From: Bacteroidota bacterium
Lineage (GTDB): Bacteria > Bacteroidota > Bacteroidia > Chitinophagales > Chitinophagaceae
Direction: 5' to 3'
DNA: 64,000 nt
NCBI GenBank assembly: GCA_018267545.1
Contig: JAFDYG010000219.1
Coordinates: forward strand, 21,411 to 85,410
Within the stretch, counting starts at the first letter, position 1, and each line of letters begins with the position of its first letter. The position numbers were made by a program, and so were the translations under genes. Positions 16,398-25,612 of this stretch are shown piece after piece. Under the pieces are notes generated by a model. It was not told where the DNA came from. It searched no databases and worked only from the letters and a program-made list of their open reading frames with translations.

Positions 16398-18803
16398 CTA
16401 CTCGGTCTTCAGGCTTTTAACGGGACTCATATTCCCCGCCTTTGCCGTCTGGAACACAATCAGCCCCAGCGTCACAGCCATAAGGGCCAGCACCGAGGCG
16501 ATAAAGGGAACGGCCGTCAGGGAGATCCGGTACGCATAGCTATCGAGCCATTGGTGCATAACGGTCCAGGCTATGGGACAGGCGATCAATCCCGCCAAAA
16601 CAAGGACCCATAAAAAGTCTTTTACAAATAGTCCCATGATATTACCTACGGATGCGCCCAGGACCTTTCTGATACCAATTTCTTTGGTCCGTTTTCGTAT
16701 GCTCATCGAGACAAAAGCCGTCACCCCAAGCAGTACGATCAGCAGCGACAAAAACGTCGCGACGTAGGCAGCCCGTTGTAATTGCAGCTCCGACTTGTAT
16801 AAAAGCCGTAGGGTCTCGTCCATGAACCGGTATTCGAAGGAGCTGCCGGGTAATACCGACGCCCACTTTTTTTCGATGGATTTGATCGCAGCACCGACAT
16901 TCCCCGGCCTCAGCCGGAACGAGAGATAACGATAGGTATTGAACAATTTTACGTGCCCATAGATAATCGGAGGTATCTTCTGCTGCATGGAGCTGAAATG
17001 GTAATCGGCCGTAATCCCGGCGATGGTGCAGACGTCAGGGAAGCCGACGAATCGCATCTTTCGTCCCAACGCCTCTTCCGGCGTTTTCCAGCCAAGAGCT
17101 TTTATACCGGCTTCGTTGATCACTACCTTGGTAGGATCCGACGCCATCGCCGATGTCAGGAATGTACCCGCCTTCATCCGCACCTGATATACGTCCACAT
17201 AGTATTCGTCCGTTTCCATAAACTGCGCCACGACGGCATGCGTAGAATCCTGTTCGGCGCGGTACACCGGTCCGCGGCCCTGGTTCATCCCATCCGGGAT
17301 CTCATAGGCAAGGCTGACCTGGGCAACTTCCGGCAGCCGGGCAAACTGATCCCGGACCGCCTGCATCTTCGTCACTCCTTCCGGCGTCCAGTCGCGGGGC
17401 ACTTGAGAGGAGACGACGTATTCTTTCTGGTAGCCCAGGTCCTGTCCGAAGAAGTAAGCGATCTGCCGGGTAACGACCACCGCGGCAATAATCACGATAC
17501 AGGCCAGGCAGAATTGAAAGCCCGCCAGTATCTTTCGAAGCCAGATGTGCTCGCTCACGCTCCGCAGCCGGCCTTTGATCGAATCGGCCGATTTCAGCGC
17601 AGACAATACAAAAGCAGGATAGAGTCCGGCCAGCAGCCCCAGCAAAAGAACCGAAGCCACCAGTCCCCCGATGGCGAGAGGTGAAAACTCCGACAGCAGG
17701 GGAATTTCTTTACCGACCAGACCGCTAAAGCCGGGACGGGCGATGGGATAGAGTAATAAAGCCAGTCCGGCCGCCAGGAAGACCAGCAGGATCGATTCGA
17801 TCAGGAACTGTCCTATGATTTCCCGGCGCAGCCCGCCCAGCACTTTTCGAACGCCCACTTCCTTGATCCGGTCGGTGCTGCTGCTGATGGATATATTGAC
17901 GAAGTTGACCACGGCCATCAGCAGTATGAAGAGCCCGGTGAAGCAAAGTGCGTAGAGGGTGCGCTGCACCAGCTTGTTATCTTTTACCAGGTGGTAGTCC
18001 TTCATCGCCATTGCGTGGACGGTCAGGTCCTGCTGCACATCCGGCGCATACTTATGGATCAGCTGTTTGATAGGGGCTTCCAGGTCTTTTGGCGTAACAC
18101 CGGCGCGCAGCTCGACAAAGGAGGGGTACCAGGTCGAAGCCCAGTCCTCCCTTGCATCACGCTTAAAAAAAGAAGCGGTATTCGCCGGGATGAATAGAGC
18201 ATGATGGTTTTCGAAGTTGAGATCGGTCACCGAGTTTTCCGGAACATCTTTTAATACTCCCGTGATCAAAAAAGGACGCGTCTGATTCGAAAAGTTTTGG
18301 ATCCCCAGCGTTTCACCCACGACGTCCGCCCGGCCAAAATATTTCAACGCAATCTCTTTTTTGATGACCACCGAGAAAGGATTTTTCATGGCCGTCGACG
18401 CATCGCCATATAGCAGACCAAAGCCGAAGATGGAGAGAAAGGTGCTGTCGCCGATGTCGATGTGCTCCCGGAGATTTTTGGTCGCATGGGATACGACAGA
18501 AGTGATATAGTCCCCGCGATAAAAATTACCGACCAGGCCCGGGTATTCCTGCTTCAACGCCTTCGCCAGCGGGCCCAGGGTTGTGATCGGCACACCTTGT
18601 TCGGGGTTGCGCCATTCGCTATTCAGATAATATAATCGATCGACGTTGCGCAGCGCACGGTTGACATTCCATTCGCTTGCGGCAAAGGCCCCGATCAGCA
18701 GGACGAAGAGAATGGCGGCGCAGATGCCGCCCAGGTTTAGCGCGGTAAAAAGCGGCCGGCGCAGGAGGTTTCTCCAGGCGATGAGGAAATAGTTTTTAAG
18801 CAT
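16398..18803 (-). CDS. ABC transporter permease, FtsX/MacB type (orphan)
   Basis: An 801-residue inner-membrane protein. An N-terminal membrane helix (about 21-43) and a large periplasmic MacB-like core lead to three helices around 290-420, including NFVNISISSSTDRIKEVGVRKVLGG. A second core follows, and the C-terminal three helices carry the repeated coupling element SIRKRTKEIGIRKVLGAS. These are two fused FtsX units, the usual Bacteroidota arrangement. No ATPase gene is adjacent, so it must use one encoded elsewhere. Such permeases extrude lipids, peptides or drugs or transmit force to cell-wall enzymes; nothing here decides between these. The end of the reading frame (PVKSLKTE) is the normal conserved tail. 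Confidence 0.9.
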   Translation of the reverse strand: MLKNYFLIAWRNLLRRPLFTALNLGGICAAILFVLLIGAFAASEWNVNRALRNVDRLYYLNSEWRNPEQGVPITTLGPLAKALKQEYPGLVGNFYRGDYITSVVSHATKNLREHIDIGDSTFLSIFGFGLLYGDASTAMKNPFSVVIKKEIALKYFGRADVVGETLGIQNFSNQTRPFLITGVLKDVPENSVTDLNFENHHALFIPANTASFFKRDAREDWASTWYPSFVELRAGVTPKDLEAPIKQLIHKYAPDVQQDLTVHAMAMKDYHLVKDNKLVQRTLYALCFTGLFILLMAVVNFVNISISSSTDRIKEVGVRKVLGGLRREIIGQFLIESILLVFLAAGLALLLYPIARPGFSGLVGKEIPLLSEFSPLAIGGLVASVLLLGLLAGLYPAFVLSALKSADSIKGRLRSVSEHIWLRKILAGFQFCLACIVIIAAVVVTRQIAYFFGQDLGYQKEYVVSSQVPRDWTPEGVTKMQAVRDQFARLPEVAQVSLAYEIPDGMNQGRGPVYRAEQDSTHAVVAQFMETDEYYVDVYQVRMKAGTFLTSAMASDPTKVVINEAGIKALGWKTPEEALGRKMRFVGFPDVCTIAGITADYHFSSMQQKIPPIIYGHVKLFNTYRYLSFRLRPGNVGAAIKSIEKKWASVLPGSSFEYRFMDETLRLLYKSELQLQRAAYVATFLSLLIVLLGVTAFVSMSIRKRTKEIGIRKVLGASVGNIMGLFVKDFLWVLVLAGLIACPIAWTVMHQWLDSYAYRISLTAVPFIASVLALMAVTLGLIVFQTAKAGNMSPVKSLKTE

Positions 18804-18896
18804 ACCAGGTGTAGTTAGGAGTTGGAGTAAGTGATAATACCGATGGGTAAGTAACGATAAAAATGCCTAAATTCAACGGCCTTAAATATCAACAAT

Positions 18897-19553
18897 TTGC
18901 AATACAGCGACCCACAACCCTTGTCCGGTTTCGATACAAATACTGTTCGTCCGCGCATCGTCCCCATCAGCATCGGCGGCGGTCTATTGCTGATGGCCTT
19001 CTTTACCATGATGTGGACGGGTATCGCCCAGGGAGGTCTCCAGGGCGCAGACCATCGTATCCAGCTGATCGTCAATGCGGCGATCAGCCTCCTTTTTATC
19101 ATCGCCGGCATCCGGATCTTATCCCTCGCCAAATACTACCCCAAATTTACTACGACGGAAGACCAGATCAGGGGCAAGAAAATGGGCAAGACTTTCGGTA
19201 TCGTCTTTGGCATCGAAGGAGCCGCTATTCCTATTGCCTGCGCAATCCTGGGCGCTACCGGTCATTCCGAATATATACTCCCGGCCATCGCCCTGATCGT
19301 GGGACTGCATTTCTATCCAATGGCCCGTATCTTCGATCGGACCGTCGACTACTACATCGCTACCTGGACATCGCTGGTAGCGCTGACCGCCATTTTTATA
19401 ATAATTAAATATGACTATTCCTTTCCGTGTATCATGGCAATCCTGGGGATTGGAGTATCCCTGGCCACGATAGCGTATGGCATAGTTATGCTGGCGACGG
19501 CGCGAAAGCTACGATTATTTACAGCAGAAAAGGCACGTCTATCGAAGGGCTAG
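18897..19553 (+). CDS. Unrecognised membrane protein
   Basis: A 218-residue protein with about six hydrophobic segments: ISIGGGLLLMAFFTMMW, IQLIVNAAISLLFIIAGI, GIVFGIEGAAIPIACAIL, YILPAIALIVGLHFYPMA, TWTSLVALTAIFIIIKY and IMAILGIGVSLATIAYGIVM. It starts at TTG; an in-frame stop at 18858 excludes a longer form and the first internal ATG would remove half of the first helix. A cytoplasmic loop KFTTTEDQIRGKKMGKTFG separates helices two and three. Its 3' end overlaps the convergent M24 peptidase gene by 35 bases. I do not recognise the family; DUF-type inner-membrane proteins of this shape are common and give no clue to function. Confidence 0.62.
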   Translation: MQYSDPQPLSGFDTNTVRPRIVPISIGGGLLLMAFFTMMWTGIAQGGLQGADHRIQLIVNAAISLLFIIAGIRILSLAKYYPKFTTTEDQIRGKKMGKTFGIVFGIEGAAIPIACAILGATGHSEYILPAIALIVGLHFYPMARIFDRTVDYYIATWTSLVALTAIFIIIKYDYSFPCIMAILGIGVSLATIAYGIVMLATARKLRLFTAEKARLSKG

Positions 19554-20787
19554 GCTGCGAGAACCACTTGGGTCCTTCCTCGGTCATGTATGCGCAGTCT
19601 TCGAGGCGAACCCCGAATTCCCCATAGATGGCCACCATCGGCTCGACGCTAAAGCACATCCCCGGCTGCAGGGGCTGTTTATTCCCCAATACCATGTTCC
19701 CCCATTCGTGAATGTCCATGCCAATGCCGTGACCGGTCCTGTGCGGCAGTCCGGGTATCTTGTATCCGGGGCCGAAGCCCGCGTCGGTGATGACTTTTCT
19801 GGCGGCGATGTCTACGTTCTCGCAGGGTGCGCCCACCTTTGCCGCGGCAAAACCCGCAGCCTGGGCCCGTTTTTCCAGATCCCAGATTTCCCGTTGTCTT
19901 TTGGTCGGCTCTGCACCAAAGACGATGGTCCGGCTGATATCGGAGCAATAGCCCTGCACTTTGCAGCCGTCATCCATGATGACGACGTCCCCTTTCTTGA
20001 GGTGCTGCGTCTGGATGCTGCCGTGCGGATAGGCGGAAGCCGGTCCGAAATTGGCCGCCAGACCGCCCCGGACACCGAGACGGGTGAAGGCATCGGAAGC
20101 GCTATCCGCGAAGTCGGCCGGCGTCATGCCTTCGTGCAGCAGGGCAATCGCAGCTTTATACGCGGCGACGGTAATATCGTTGGCTTTCTGCATGAGTGCC
20201 AGCTCGGCTGGAGACTTGATCATCCGGCAGTTCATGGTCACGGGGTCGCCGCTCACATAGTTCAGGTTCGGCGCTTCCTTCCGTATTCCGTCAAAGATGA
20301 AGAACCGCAGCCTTTCCTCCATGCCGATGTTCCCGCTGCGGATGCCGTAGTCTTTAAGGATGCCGGCAACAACTTTATAAGGACTCTCGTGTTCTTCCCA
20401 GACACGCACTTCGGTGCCGATCTTTATCAGCTCGCGCAGCCTTTCCGCTTCAAAAGCGGGGCTGACGTATTTTACCTCACCCTTCGCCGGAATGACGGCG
20501 ACCATCGGCCGCTCGCTCTGTCCCCAGCTCATCCCCGTAAAGTAAACCATCGAAGTCCCCGAGTCCAGGACCAGCGCCTCGATCTTATTTTCTACCATCA
20601 GCCGCTGCGCCTTTTCTATACGGGCCTTACGCTCCTCGACCGTGATCGGAACGACGTCACCCGTCATCGACTCGAGCTGGTCCAGGACGGAGCTACGCGA
20701 AAAATTGGGGATGCCGTAAAAAAGGGCGGCTCCCAGGGAGGCCTTGCCGGCGGAAAGACGGATGAAATCTCTTCTCTTGATACTCAT
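19519..20787 (-). CDS. M24-family metallopeptidase (Xaa-Pro aminopeptidase-like), exported
   Basis: A 422-residue protein with an N-terminal Tat-like signal (KRRDFIRLSAGKASLGAAL, 4-22). Residues 45-190 form a creatinase-like N-domain and the pita-bread catalytic domain follows. Its five metal ligands are visible: Asp272 in MDDG, Asp283 in CSDISRT, His353 in HRTGHGIG, Glu382 in SVEP and Glu396 in RLED. This is the complete dinuclear site of the M24B family, whose members cleave X-Pro bonds. A folded exported form suits a metal enzyme loaded in the cytoplasm. It overlaps the membrane-protein gene by 35 bases at its 3' end. Peptidase fold is secure; creatinase-type chemistry cannot be excluded. 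Confidence 0.9.
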   Translation of the reverse strand: MSIKRRDFIRLSAGKASLGAALFYGIPNFSRSSVLDQLESMTGDVVPITVEERKARIEKAQRLMVENKIEALVLDSGTSMVYFTGMSWGQSERPMVAVIPAKGEVKYVSPAFEAERLRELIKIGTEVRVWEEHESPYKVVAGILKDYGIRSGNIGMEERLRFFIFDGIRKEAPNLNYVSGDPVTMNCRMIKSPAELALMQKANDITVAAYKAAIALLHEGMTPADFADSASDAFTRLGVRGGLAANFGPASAYPHGSIQTQHLKKGDVVIMDDGCKVQGYCSDISRTIVFGAEPTKRQREIWDLEKRAQAAGFAAAKVGAPCENVDIAARKVITDAGFGPGYKIPGLPHRTGHGIGMDIHEWGNMVLGNKQPLQPGMCFSVEPMVAIYGEFGVRLEDCAYMTEEGPKWFSQPSPSIDVPFLL

Positions 20788-20894
20788 GGAAACAAAGCAA
20801 CCAACTAAAAACGAGACGGCCTATACGGATTTTAACTTTTTGGGTGCGGCCCGGCATTCCATCCCGATAATTCCCCAATTCATACCGGACTGCC

Positions 20895-20925
20895 TTTCGG
20901 GACCCGGATTCCGGCTATAGCTTGG
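20895..20925 (+). promoter_or_regulatory. Possible promoter of cytochrome c gene
   Basis: TTTC (20895-20898), 19 bases, then TAGCTTGG (20918-20925). This is one mismatch from each Bacteroidota element (TTTG and TAnnTTTG) with the usual spacing. It lies 19 bases before the ATG at 20945. Confidence 0.33.
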
Positions 20926-20944
20926 CGCGAAAAATCCCAATTGT

Positions 20945-21871
20945 ATGCGCAGACTAAAAAAAATCTTGAAGTGGACCGGGATAGCCTTGCTGCTGCTCGT
21001 CGCCACCATCGTCCTTGTCGTCCTATGCCGCCAAAACCTGCACTATTCCGCCCCCTACCCCGATATCACCGCCTCGACCGACAGTACCGTGATCGAACGT
21101 GGCAAACACCTGGTCTTCGGTCCGGCGCACTGTATCAACTGCCACAACAACAGCAACCCGGACTCCCTGATCGAAAAAGGCCTCCCGGTCTCTCTCTCCG
21201 GCGGCTTTGCCTTCCGTCTGCCCGTAGGGACCATCTATTCCAGGAATATCACACCGGATAAGGAAACCGGCATCGGAAATTTCACCGACTCCCAGATCGC
21301 CCGCGCCCTTCGTTACGGCGTCCATCCCGATGGAACGGCCGTCTATGACTTCATGCCCTTTCACAATATGAGCGACGAAGACCTGCGGGCCGTCATCTCT
21401 TACCTGCGCTCGCAAAAACCCGTCAGCAACCCCGTCCCATCCCACGAGCTGAATACGATGGGTCACCTCGTCAAGGCCTTCCTCATCAAGCCCGTCGGCC
21501 CCGAAGGCACTCCGCCGGCTTCAGTAAAGGAAGACAGCACCGCCGCCTATGGGAAATACCTGGCCCTCAGCGTAGCTGAGTGCAGCAGCTGTCATACTAA
21601 ACGGGACCTGTCCGGCGCCTATCTCGGCGAGCCCTTTGCCGGCGGCAATGAGATAGAAGGTTACATGACGCCCAATCTCACCCCCGATTCTTCCGGGCGC
21701 ATCGCCCGATGGACCCAGCAGGATTTTATCGCCCGCTTCCGCAAAGGCAGGCTGGTCCCCGGGAGCCCCATGCCCTGGAATGCGTTTGGCCGCATGTCGG
21801 ACACGGAGCTAAAAGCCATCTATAATTACCTGCGAACGGTAAAGCCCGCCAAGACGCCGACACTTCATTGA
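20945..21871 (+). CDS. Di-haem cytochrome c, membrane-anchored
   Basis: A 308-residue protein with an N-terminal hydrophobic anchor (about 10-29) and two c-type haem attachment motifs, CINCH (63-67) and CSSCH (213-217). The two halves are similar in layout: SRNITPDKETGIGNFTDSQIARALRYG is echoed by TPNLTPDSSGRIARWTQQDFIARFRKG. The His of each CxxCH and a Met in DFMPFHNMS and SPMPWNAFG are plausible axial ligands. It resembles the cytochrome subunits of periplasmic alcohol or sugar dehydrogenases, which pass electrons to the respiratory chain. The gene starts a run of same-strand genes ending with another cytochrome c at 25000. Its electron donor is not in the window. Confidence 0.9.
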   Translation: MRRLKKILKWTGIALLLLVATIVLVVLCRQNLHYSAPYPDITASTDSTVIERGKHLVFGPAHCINCHNNSNPDSLIEKGLPVSLSGGFAFRLPVGTIYSRNITPDKETGIGNFTDSQIARALRYGVHPDGTAVYDFMPFHNMSDEDLRAVISYLRSQKPVSNPVPSHELNTMGHLVKAFLIKPVGPEGTPPASVKEDSTAAYGKYLALSVAECSSCHTKRDLSGAYLGEPFAGGNEIEGYMTPNLTPDSSGRIARWTQQDFIARFRKGRLVPGSPMPWNAFGRMSDTELKAIYNYLRTVKPAKTPTLH

Positions 21872-21900
21872 TACAAAAACACAACTCATACACCCCCGCA

Positions 21901-21931
21901 TTGACCCGCCCCCGTAAGCTGACCATCTTTG
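21901..21931 (+). promoter_or_regulatory. Possible promoter of OmpA-family gene
   Basis: TTGA (21901-21904), 19 bases, then CATCTTTG (21924-21931), seven of eight matches to TAnnTTTG if the n positions are counted. The spacing fits Bacteroidota housekeeping promoters and transcription would start about 12 bases before the ATG at 21950. Confidence 0.4.
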
Positions 21932-21949
21932 CGACATAAAACAAACACC

Positions 21950-23212
21950 ATGATCAAGACCATTCCCATATTACTCCTCTCCTTGCTGCTGTCGGGCCGG
22001 GCCTTCTGCCAGTTCGGCGGCCTGATCAACAAGGCCAAGAACAAAATCAATCAGCGCGTCGACCAAAAGGTCGACAAAGCGATGGACAAGGGCCTCGACA
22101 AGGCCGAAGGAAAAGAAACGGCGGCTTCCGGTGCCAACGTCGAGTCCACCCCTCAACCCGCCACACTGACCAGCTATTCCAAATATGACTTCGTCCCGGG
22201 CGAACAAGTGCTCTACGCAGAAGACTTTGCCCAGGAAGCCGTCGGCGAGCTGCCCACCGGGTGGAACAGCACCGGGAGCGGAGAAGTGAGCACACTCGAC
22301 AAATTTTCCGGCCGCTGGCTACGCCTGCACAAGGGTATGTCCTACCTGACGGCCAACAGCAAGACCTTCGGTACAGACTATACCCTGGAGTTCGACCTGA
22401 TCCTGCAGCTCAAAAACAACGGCTGGATGTATCCCCAGTTCCTCGTATCCCTCGTAGCCAGCCGTGACCTGGCGGCAGACGACAACAGCATTTTAAAAGA
22501 CTACCGCCAGTTCGCCGCGGCCACGGCAACGATCGCCCCCTTCGAAAACAACAGCTCCCGTGCCATCTTCGAATCCTTCAAAGAGAAGGCGTCCATCTTC
22601 AAAGGTGACCTCGTCAATATCGGCCAGCTGCAGAACTGGTATGGTACGCCGATGCACGTCGCCATCCAGGTGCAAAAACAGCGCTTTCGCTGCTGGATCA
22701 ATGAGCTGAAGGCCTTCGACGTACCGAAAGGCGTTCCCACCGCCGACACCATGAACAACCTTCGGATCGAAGTCGGAGCGACCAATTACGCCGAGGAAAA
22801 CTATGGCGTCTACATCAGCAATATCCGCATCGCTACCGGCCTCCCCGATACCCGGCACAAGCTGATCGAAGAAGGGAAGTTTACAACCAATGGTATCCTG
22901 TTCGACGCAAATAGCGCCGTCATCCGTCCCGAGTCTGCCGGTGTGCTGAAGGAGATCGGAACGGCCCTCAAAGAAAACCCTTCCTTCAAGGTTCGCATCA
23001 TCGGGCATACCAGCAGCGACGGGGACGACGCAGCCAACCTGGAACTCTCTAAGAAAAGGGCCGCTGCCGTCAAAGATTTCCTGGGCAACGAATGGAAGAT
23101 CGACGGGGATCGGATCGAGACCGAAGGCAAGGGAGAGACCGCGCCCATCGCCGACAACAAGACGAAAGACGGCCGCGCCCAAAACAGACGTGTAGAATTT
23201 ATCAAACAATAA
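21950..23212 (+). CDS. OmpA-family protein with N-terminal coiled and sandwich regions
   Basis: A 420-residue exported protein. The frame can be opened at a TTG 21 bases upstream, but ATG 21950 gives a clean signal peptide (MIKTIPILLLSLLLSGRAFC). A short charged repeat (KAKNKINQRVDQKVDKAMDK) follows, then a beta-rich region of about 200 residues resembling a laminin-G-like sandwich. The C-terminal 110 residues are an OmpA/MotB peptidoglycan-binding domain with GILFDANSAVIRPES, IIGHTSSDGDDAANLELSKKRA and the NRRVEF ending. It should anchor in the envelope by holding peptidoglycan. The next gene follows after 23 bases, so the two may be co-transcribed. Confidence 0.88.
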   Translation: MIKTIPILLLSLLLSGRAFCQFGGLINKAKNKINQRVDQKVDKAMDKGLDKAEGKETAASGANVESTPQPATLTSYSKYDFVPGEQVLYAEDFAQEAVGELPTGWNSTGSGEVSTLDKFSGRWLRLHKGMSYLTANSKTFGTDYTLEFDLILQLKNNGWMYPQFLVSLVASRDLAADDNSILKDYRQFAAATATIAPFENNSSRAIFESFKEKASIFKGDLVNIGQLQNWYGTPMHVAIQVQKQRFRCWINELKAFDVPKGVPTADTMNNLRIEVGATNYAEENYGVYISNIRIATGLPDTRHKLIEEGKFTTNGILFDANSAVIRPESAGVLKEIGTALKENPSFKVRIIGHTSSDGDDAANLELSKKRAAAVKDFLGNEWKIDGDRIETEGKGETAPIADNKTKDGRAQNRRVEFIKQ

Positions 23213-23235
23213 TCAAAAAAACCCAACCATTTTTT

Positions 23236-24066
23236 ATGCAACCCAAATTTCGCTTTTACACAACGGCAGTACTGCTCTTCCTGAGCACCTGCTTCTTCTC
23301 CTTCGTCGTGGCTGGACGCCTTGCCGAGGGTATCTGGAAACAGCTCGGCGTCTCCCAGCAGGACGGCTCCGATATGATCAGGCAAAGCTTCCTCGACGGC
23401 TGGTTCCATTACTATAGCGCTGCAAAAGGTGCGAAGGCCCTGGCTACCGGTGACCGCGGCGCTGTCACCACCGATCTGCTCACCTATACCAAACAATACG
23501 TCAGCAATCCGGCATTCAAAGCAGCCTATGAAAAGAACAGGGCCAGCTACAAGCCGACCGAGCCCAAGGTGGTCAATAAGACAAAGGATCAGCTGCGCAA
23601 GGAGAAGATCGACGAGGCGCAGGCGGGTCTCCAAAAAACCGAGGCTTCGATAAAGACCATGAGCGCCGACCAGCAGAAGATCATGAAGCCTATCGCGGAC
23701 ATGTACCGCCAGAATATAAAGGACTACCAGGACCCGAATAGCAAGATGATCGACATGTTTTATGAGACGGAAGTAGCACAGGCGAAGAGAGAGCACGACG
23801 ACTACGTAAAATACCAGAAGGAATGGGAGACGAAATATCCCGCAGACAGCCGCGCCTTTATCAAGCTTCGTCTCCAGCAATACCTGGACATTGCCAAAAC
23901 GGTCGATTTCTCCGCGACGGTCAGCGAAAAGAACGGCCGGAAAGTCTTCGACAAACCCGCGTATCAGTCCAAGAACAATGACTGGAAGATGATCTACCGC
24001 GCGGGAAAAGAGGTCTACGACGTCGCCAGGCCCTTCGCAGAAAACTGGTTAAAAGAACTACAATAA
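23236..24066 (+). CDS. Secreted coiled-coil-rich protein of unknown function
   Basis: A 276-residue exported protein. Residues 1-26 are a signal or anchor segment (TTAVLLFLSTCFFSFVVAG). The rest is rich in Lys, Glu, Asp, Gln and Tyr and mostly helical, with a probable coiled-coil region around KDQLRKEKIDEAQAGLQKTE (118-137). No catalytic motif or known domain is visible. A longer frame opening at 23092 lies inside the OmpA gene and is rejected. It sits between OmpA and an NmrA-like oxidoreductase, 23 and 11 bases away. I do not recognise it; the association with OmpA suggests an envelope role. Confidence 0.68.
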   Translation: MQPKFRFYTTAVLLFLSTCFFSFVVAGRLAEGIWKQLGVSQQDGSDMIRQSFLDGWFHYYSAAKGAKALATGDRGAVTTDLLTYTKQYVSNPAFKAAYEKNRASYKPTEPKVVNKTKDQLRKEKIDEAQAGLQKTEASIKTMSADQQKIMKPIADMYRQNIKDYQDPNSKMIDMFYETEVAQAKREHDDYVKYQKEWETKYPADSRAFIKLRLQQYLDIAKTVDFSATVSEKNGRKVFDKPAYQSKNNDWKMIYRAGKEVYDVARPFAENWLKELQ

Positions 24067-24077
24067 AAATAACTGCC

Positions 24078-25016
24078 ATGTCACAAATACAAACCCGCCC
24101 CACTATTCTCGTCTTCGGCGCCACCGGCGCACAAGGCAGCAGCGTCGCCTACCGGCTCCTGAAGAACCGCGGCTATCATGTCCGCTGTATCACCCGCAAC
24201 CCAGGCTCGGAAAAGGCCCTGGCCCTCGAAGCAGCCGGCGCCGAGATAGTCGGGGGAGACCTCGACGACATCCATAGCCTGCTCGATGCCATGCAAGGCT
24301 GCTACGGCGTCTTTGGCGTCACCAACTTCTGGGAACATTTCGAAAAGGAATTTCAGCAGGGGAAGAACCTGATCGATGCCGCCCACCAGTCCGGCATCGC
24401 CCATCTCATCTTCAGCAGTCTCCCCTCCTATTCCGATCTCAGCAGCGGACAGCTGCCCGTTCCCCACTGCGACATCAAGGCCGCGCTGGAGAACTATGCA
24501 CGATCCCTGCAGATACCCGCGACCTTTATCCACATGCCTTTCTTCTATGAGAATTTCTTCTCTTTCTTCCCTCCGCAAAAGGAAGCCGATGGAAATTATT
24601 ATTTCGGCTTCCCCCAGGGCAATACGCCCCTGGCCATGACCAGCGCGGAAGACCTCGGCCCCATCGTGGCCCTCATCTTCTCCTGCCCTACCCTCTATAT
24701 GGGCAGAACGGTCGGAGTCGTAGGTGAAGACCGGCCCTGTAAAGAATACGCAGCCATCATGAGCCGGGTCCTCGGCGTCACCATTCGCTACAGGCATATC
24801 CAGCGCGACATTTTTGCCGGCTTTGGCTTCCCCGGCGCAGAAGAGCTCGCTAATATGTTCGAGGTACAGCGGCTCTATATTCCGCGCCGGAGCCAGCACG
24901 TGATGGAAAGCTACGGCATGAATCCCGGCATGCAGTCCTTCGAAAGCTGGGTGCTCAGGAACAAAACCCAATTCCTGGAACTCCTAAACCAACCCGAGTA
25001 TGCACAAGAAATATAG
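24078..25016 (+). CDS. NmrA-like NAD(P)-binding protein
   Basis: A 312-residue Rossmann-fold protein of the atypical short-chain dehydrogenase (NmrA/HSCARG) group. The dinucleotide-binding glycine motif is GATGAQG (14-20), followed by the basic RCITRNPGSEKA expected for NADP binding. Later parts show FGVTNFWEHFEKEFQQGKNLIDAA and HLIFSSLPSY, both typical of the group, and a conserved MPFFYENFFSF segment. Members act as redox sensors or as reductases of quinones and other small molecules. The classic SDR Tyr-x3-Lys pair is not evident, as usual for NmrA-like proteins. Its 3' end overlaps the next cytochrome gene by 17 bases, which points to one transcript. Confidence 0.88.
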   Translation: MSQIQTRPTILVFGATGAQGSSVAYRLLKNRGYHVRCITRNPGSEKALALEAAGAEIVGGDLDDIHSLLDAMQGCYGVFGVTNFWEHFEKEFQQGKNLIDAAHQSGIAHLIFSSLPSYSDLSSGQLPVPHCDIKAALENYARSLQIPATFIHMPFFYENFFSFFPPQKEADGNYYFGFPQGNTPLAMTSAEDLGPIVALIFSCPTLYMGRTVGVVGEDRPCKEYAAIMSRVLGVTIRYRHIQRDIFAGFGFPGAEELANMFEVQRLYIPRRSQHVMESYGMNPGMQSFESWVLRNKTQFLELLNQPEYAQEI

Positions 25017-25584
25017 CATCATAAGCTCTTTCGCTGTCATCATGCTGGTCGTTGTCTTTTCCTGTAACCACGGAGGATCGGTCGATTTCCGTCCTCCGGT
25101 TGCAGACCCGGTACAATTGGTAAAACGCGGAGAGTACCTGGTCAACGCCATCGGCTGTGACGACTGTCACTCGCCGAAGAAGATGGGTCCGCGGGGACCG
25201 GAGATCGATTCCGCGCTACGCTTCTCCGGATACCCCGCCGGTCGTCCCATCCCTTCCTTCGACACCGGCACGGCCAAAAGCTGGGTGCTCTTTGGCGGAG
25301 ACCTTACATCCGCCGTCGGACCATGGGGTATCTCGTTCTCCGGAAACATCAGCTCCGATGCGACGGGAATCGGCAACTGGACCGAAGAGCAGTTTATCCG
25401 CTGTCTCCGCCAGGGAAAATGGAAGGGCCTCGAACAAGGCCGTCCCCTGCTCCCTCCGATGCCCTGGCAGAATTTCAGCCGGCTCAGCTATGAGGACCTG
25501 CGCAGCATCTACGCCTTTCTGAAGACGACGAAGCCGGTGAACAATACGGTGCCGCAGCCCATTCCACCCGGCGGGCGTCCATAA
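25000..25584 (+). CDS. Cytochrome c lipoprotein (single haem)
   Basis: A 194-residue lipoprotein: hydrophobic leader to residue 20 and a lipobox-like VVVFSC with Cys22. One haem-binding motif, CDDCH (53-57), is preceded by LVKRGEYLVNAIG, a common cytochrome c entry sequence. LPPMPWQNFSRLSYEDLRSIYAFLKTTKPV resembles the distal Met-containing half of the di-haem protein at 20945, so both belong to one family of small electron carriers. It starts inside the NmrA-like gene (17-base overlap). A role in electron transfer from a periplasmic dehydrogenase is likely from the family, but no such dehydrogenase is encoded nearby. Confidence 0.88.
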   Translation: MHKKYSIISSFAVIMLVVVFSCNHGGSVDFRPPVADPVQLVKRGEYLVNAIGCDDCHSPKKMGPRGPEIDSALRFSGYPAGRPIPSFDTGTAKSWVLFGGDLTSAVGPWGISFSGNISSDATGIGNWTEEQFIRCLRQGKWKGLEQGRPLLPPMPWQNFSRLSYEDLRSIYAFLKTTKPVNNTVPQPIPPGGRP

Positions 25585-25612
25585 TATCCCGATTTTACAC
25601 TAATTTGAACCC

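Noticed and set aside
18863-19408. Overlapping plus-strand frame beginning at ATG 18863
   Set aside because: Arg/His-rich product without domains; the TTG-started frame at 18897 gives a coherent six-helix membrane protein.
22810-23880. Minus-strand frame of 356 codons spanning the OmpA and unknown secreted genes
   Set aside because: Antisense to two supported genes and with leucine/valine-biased shadow composition.
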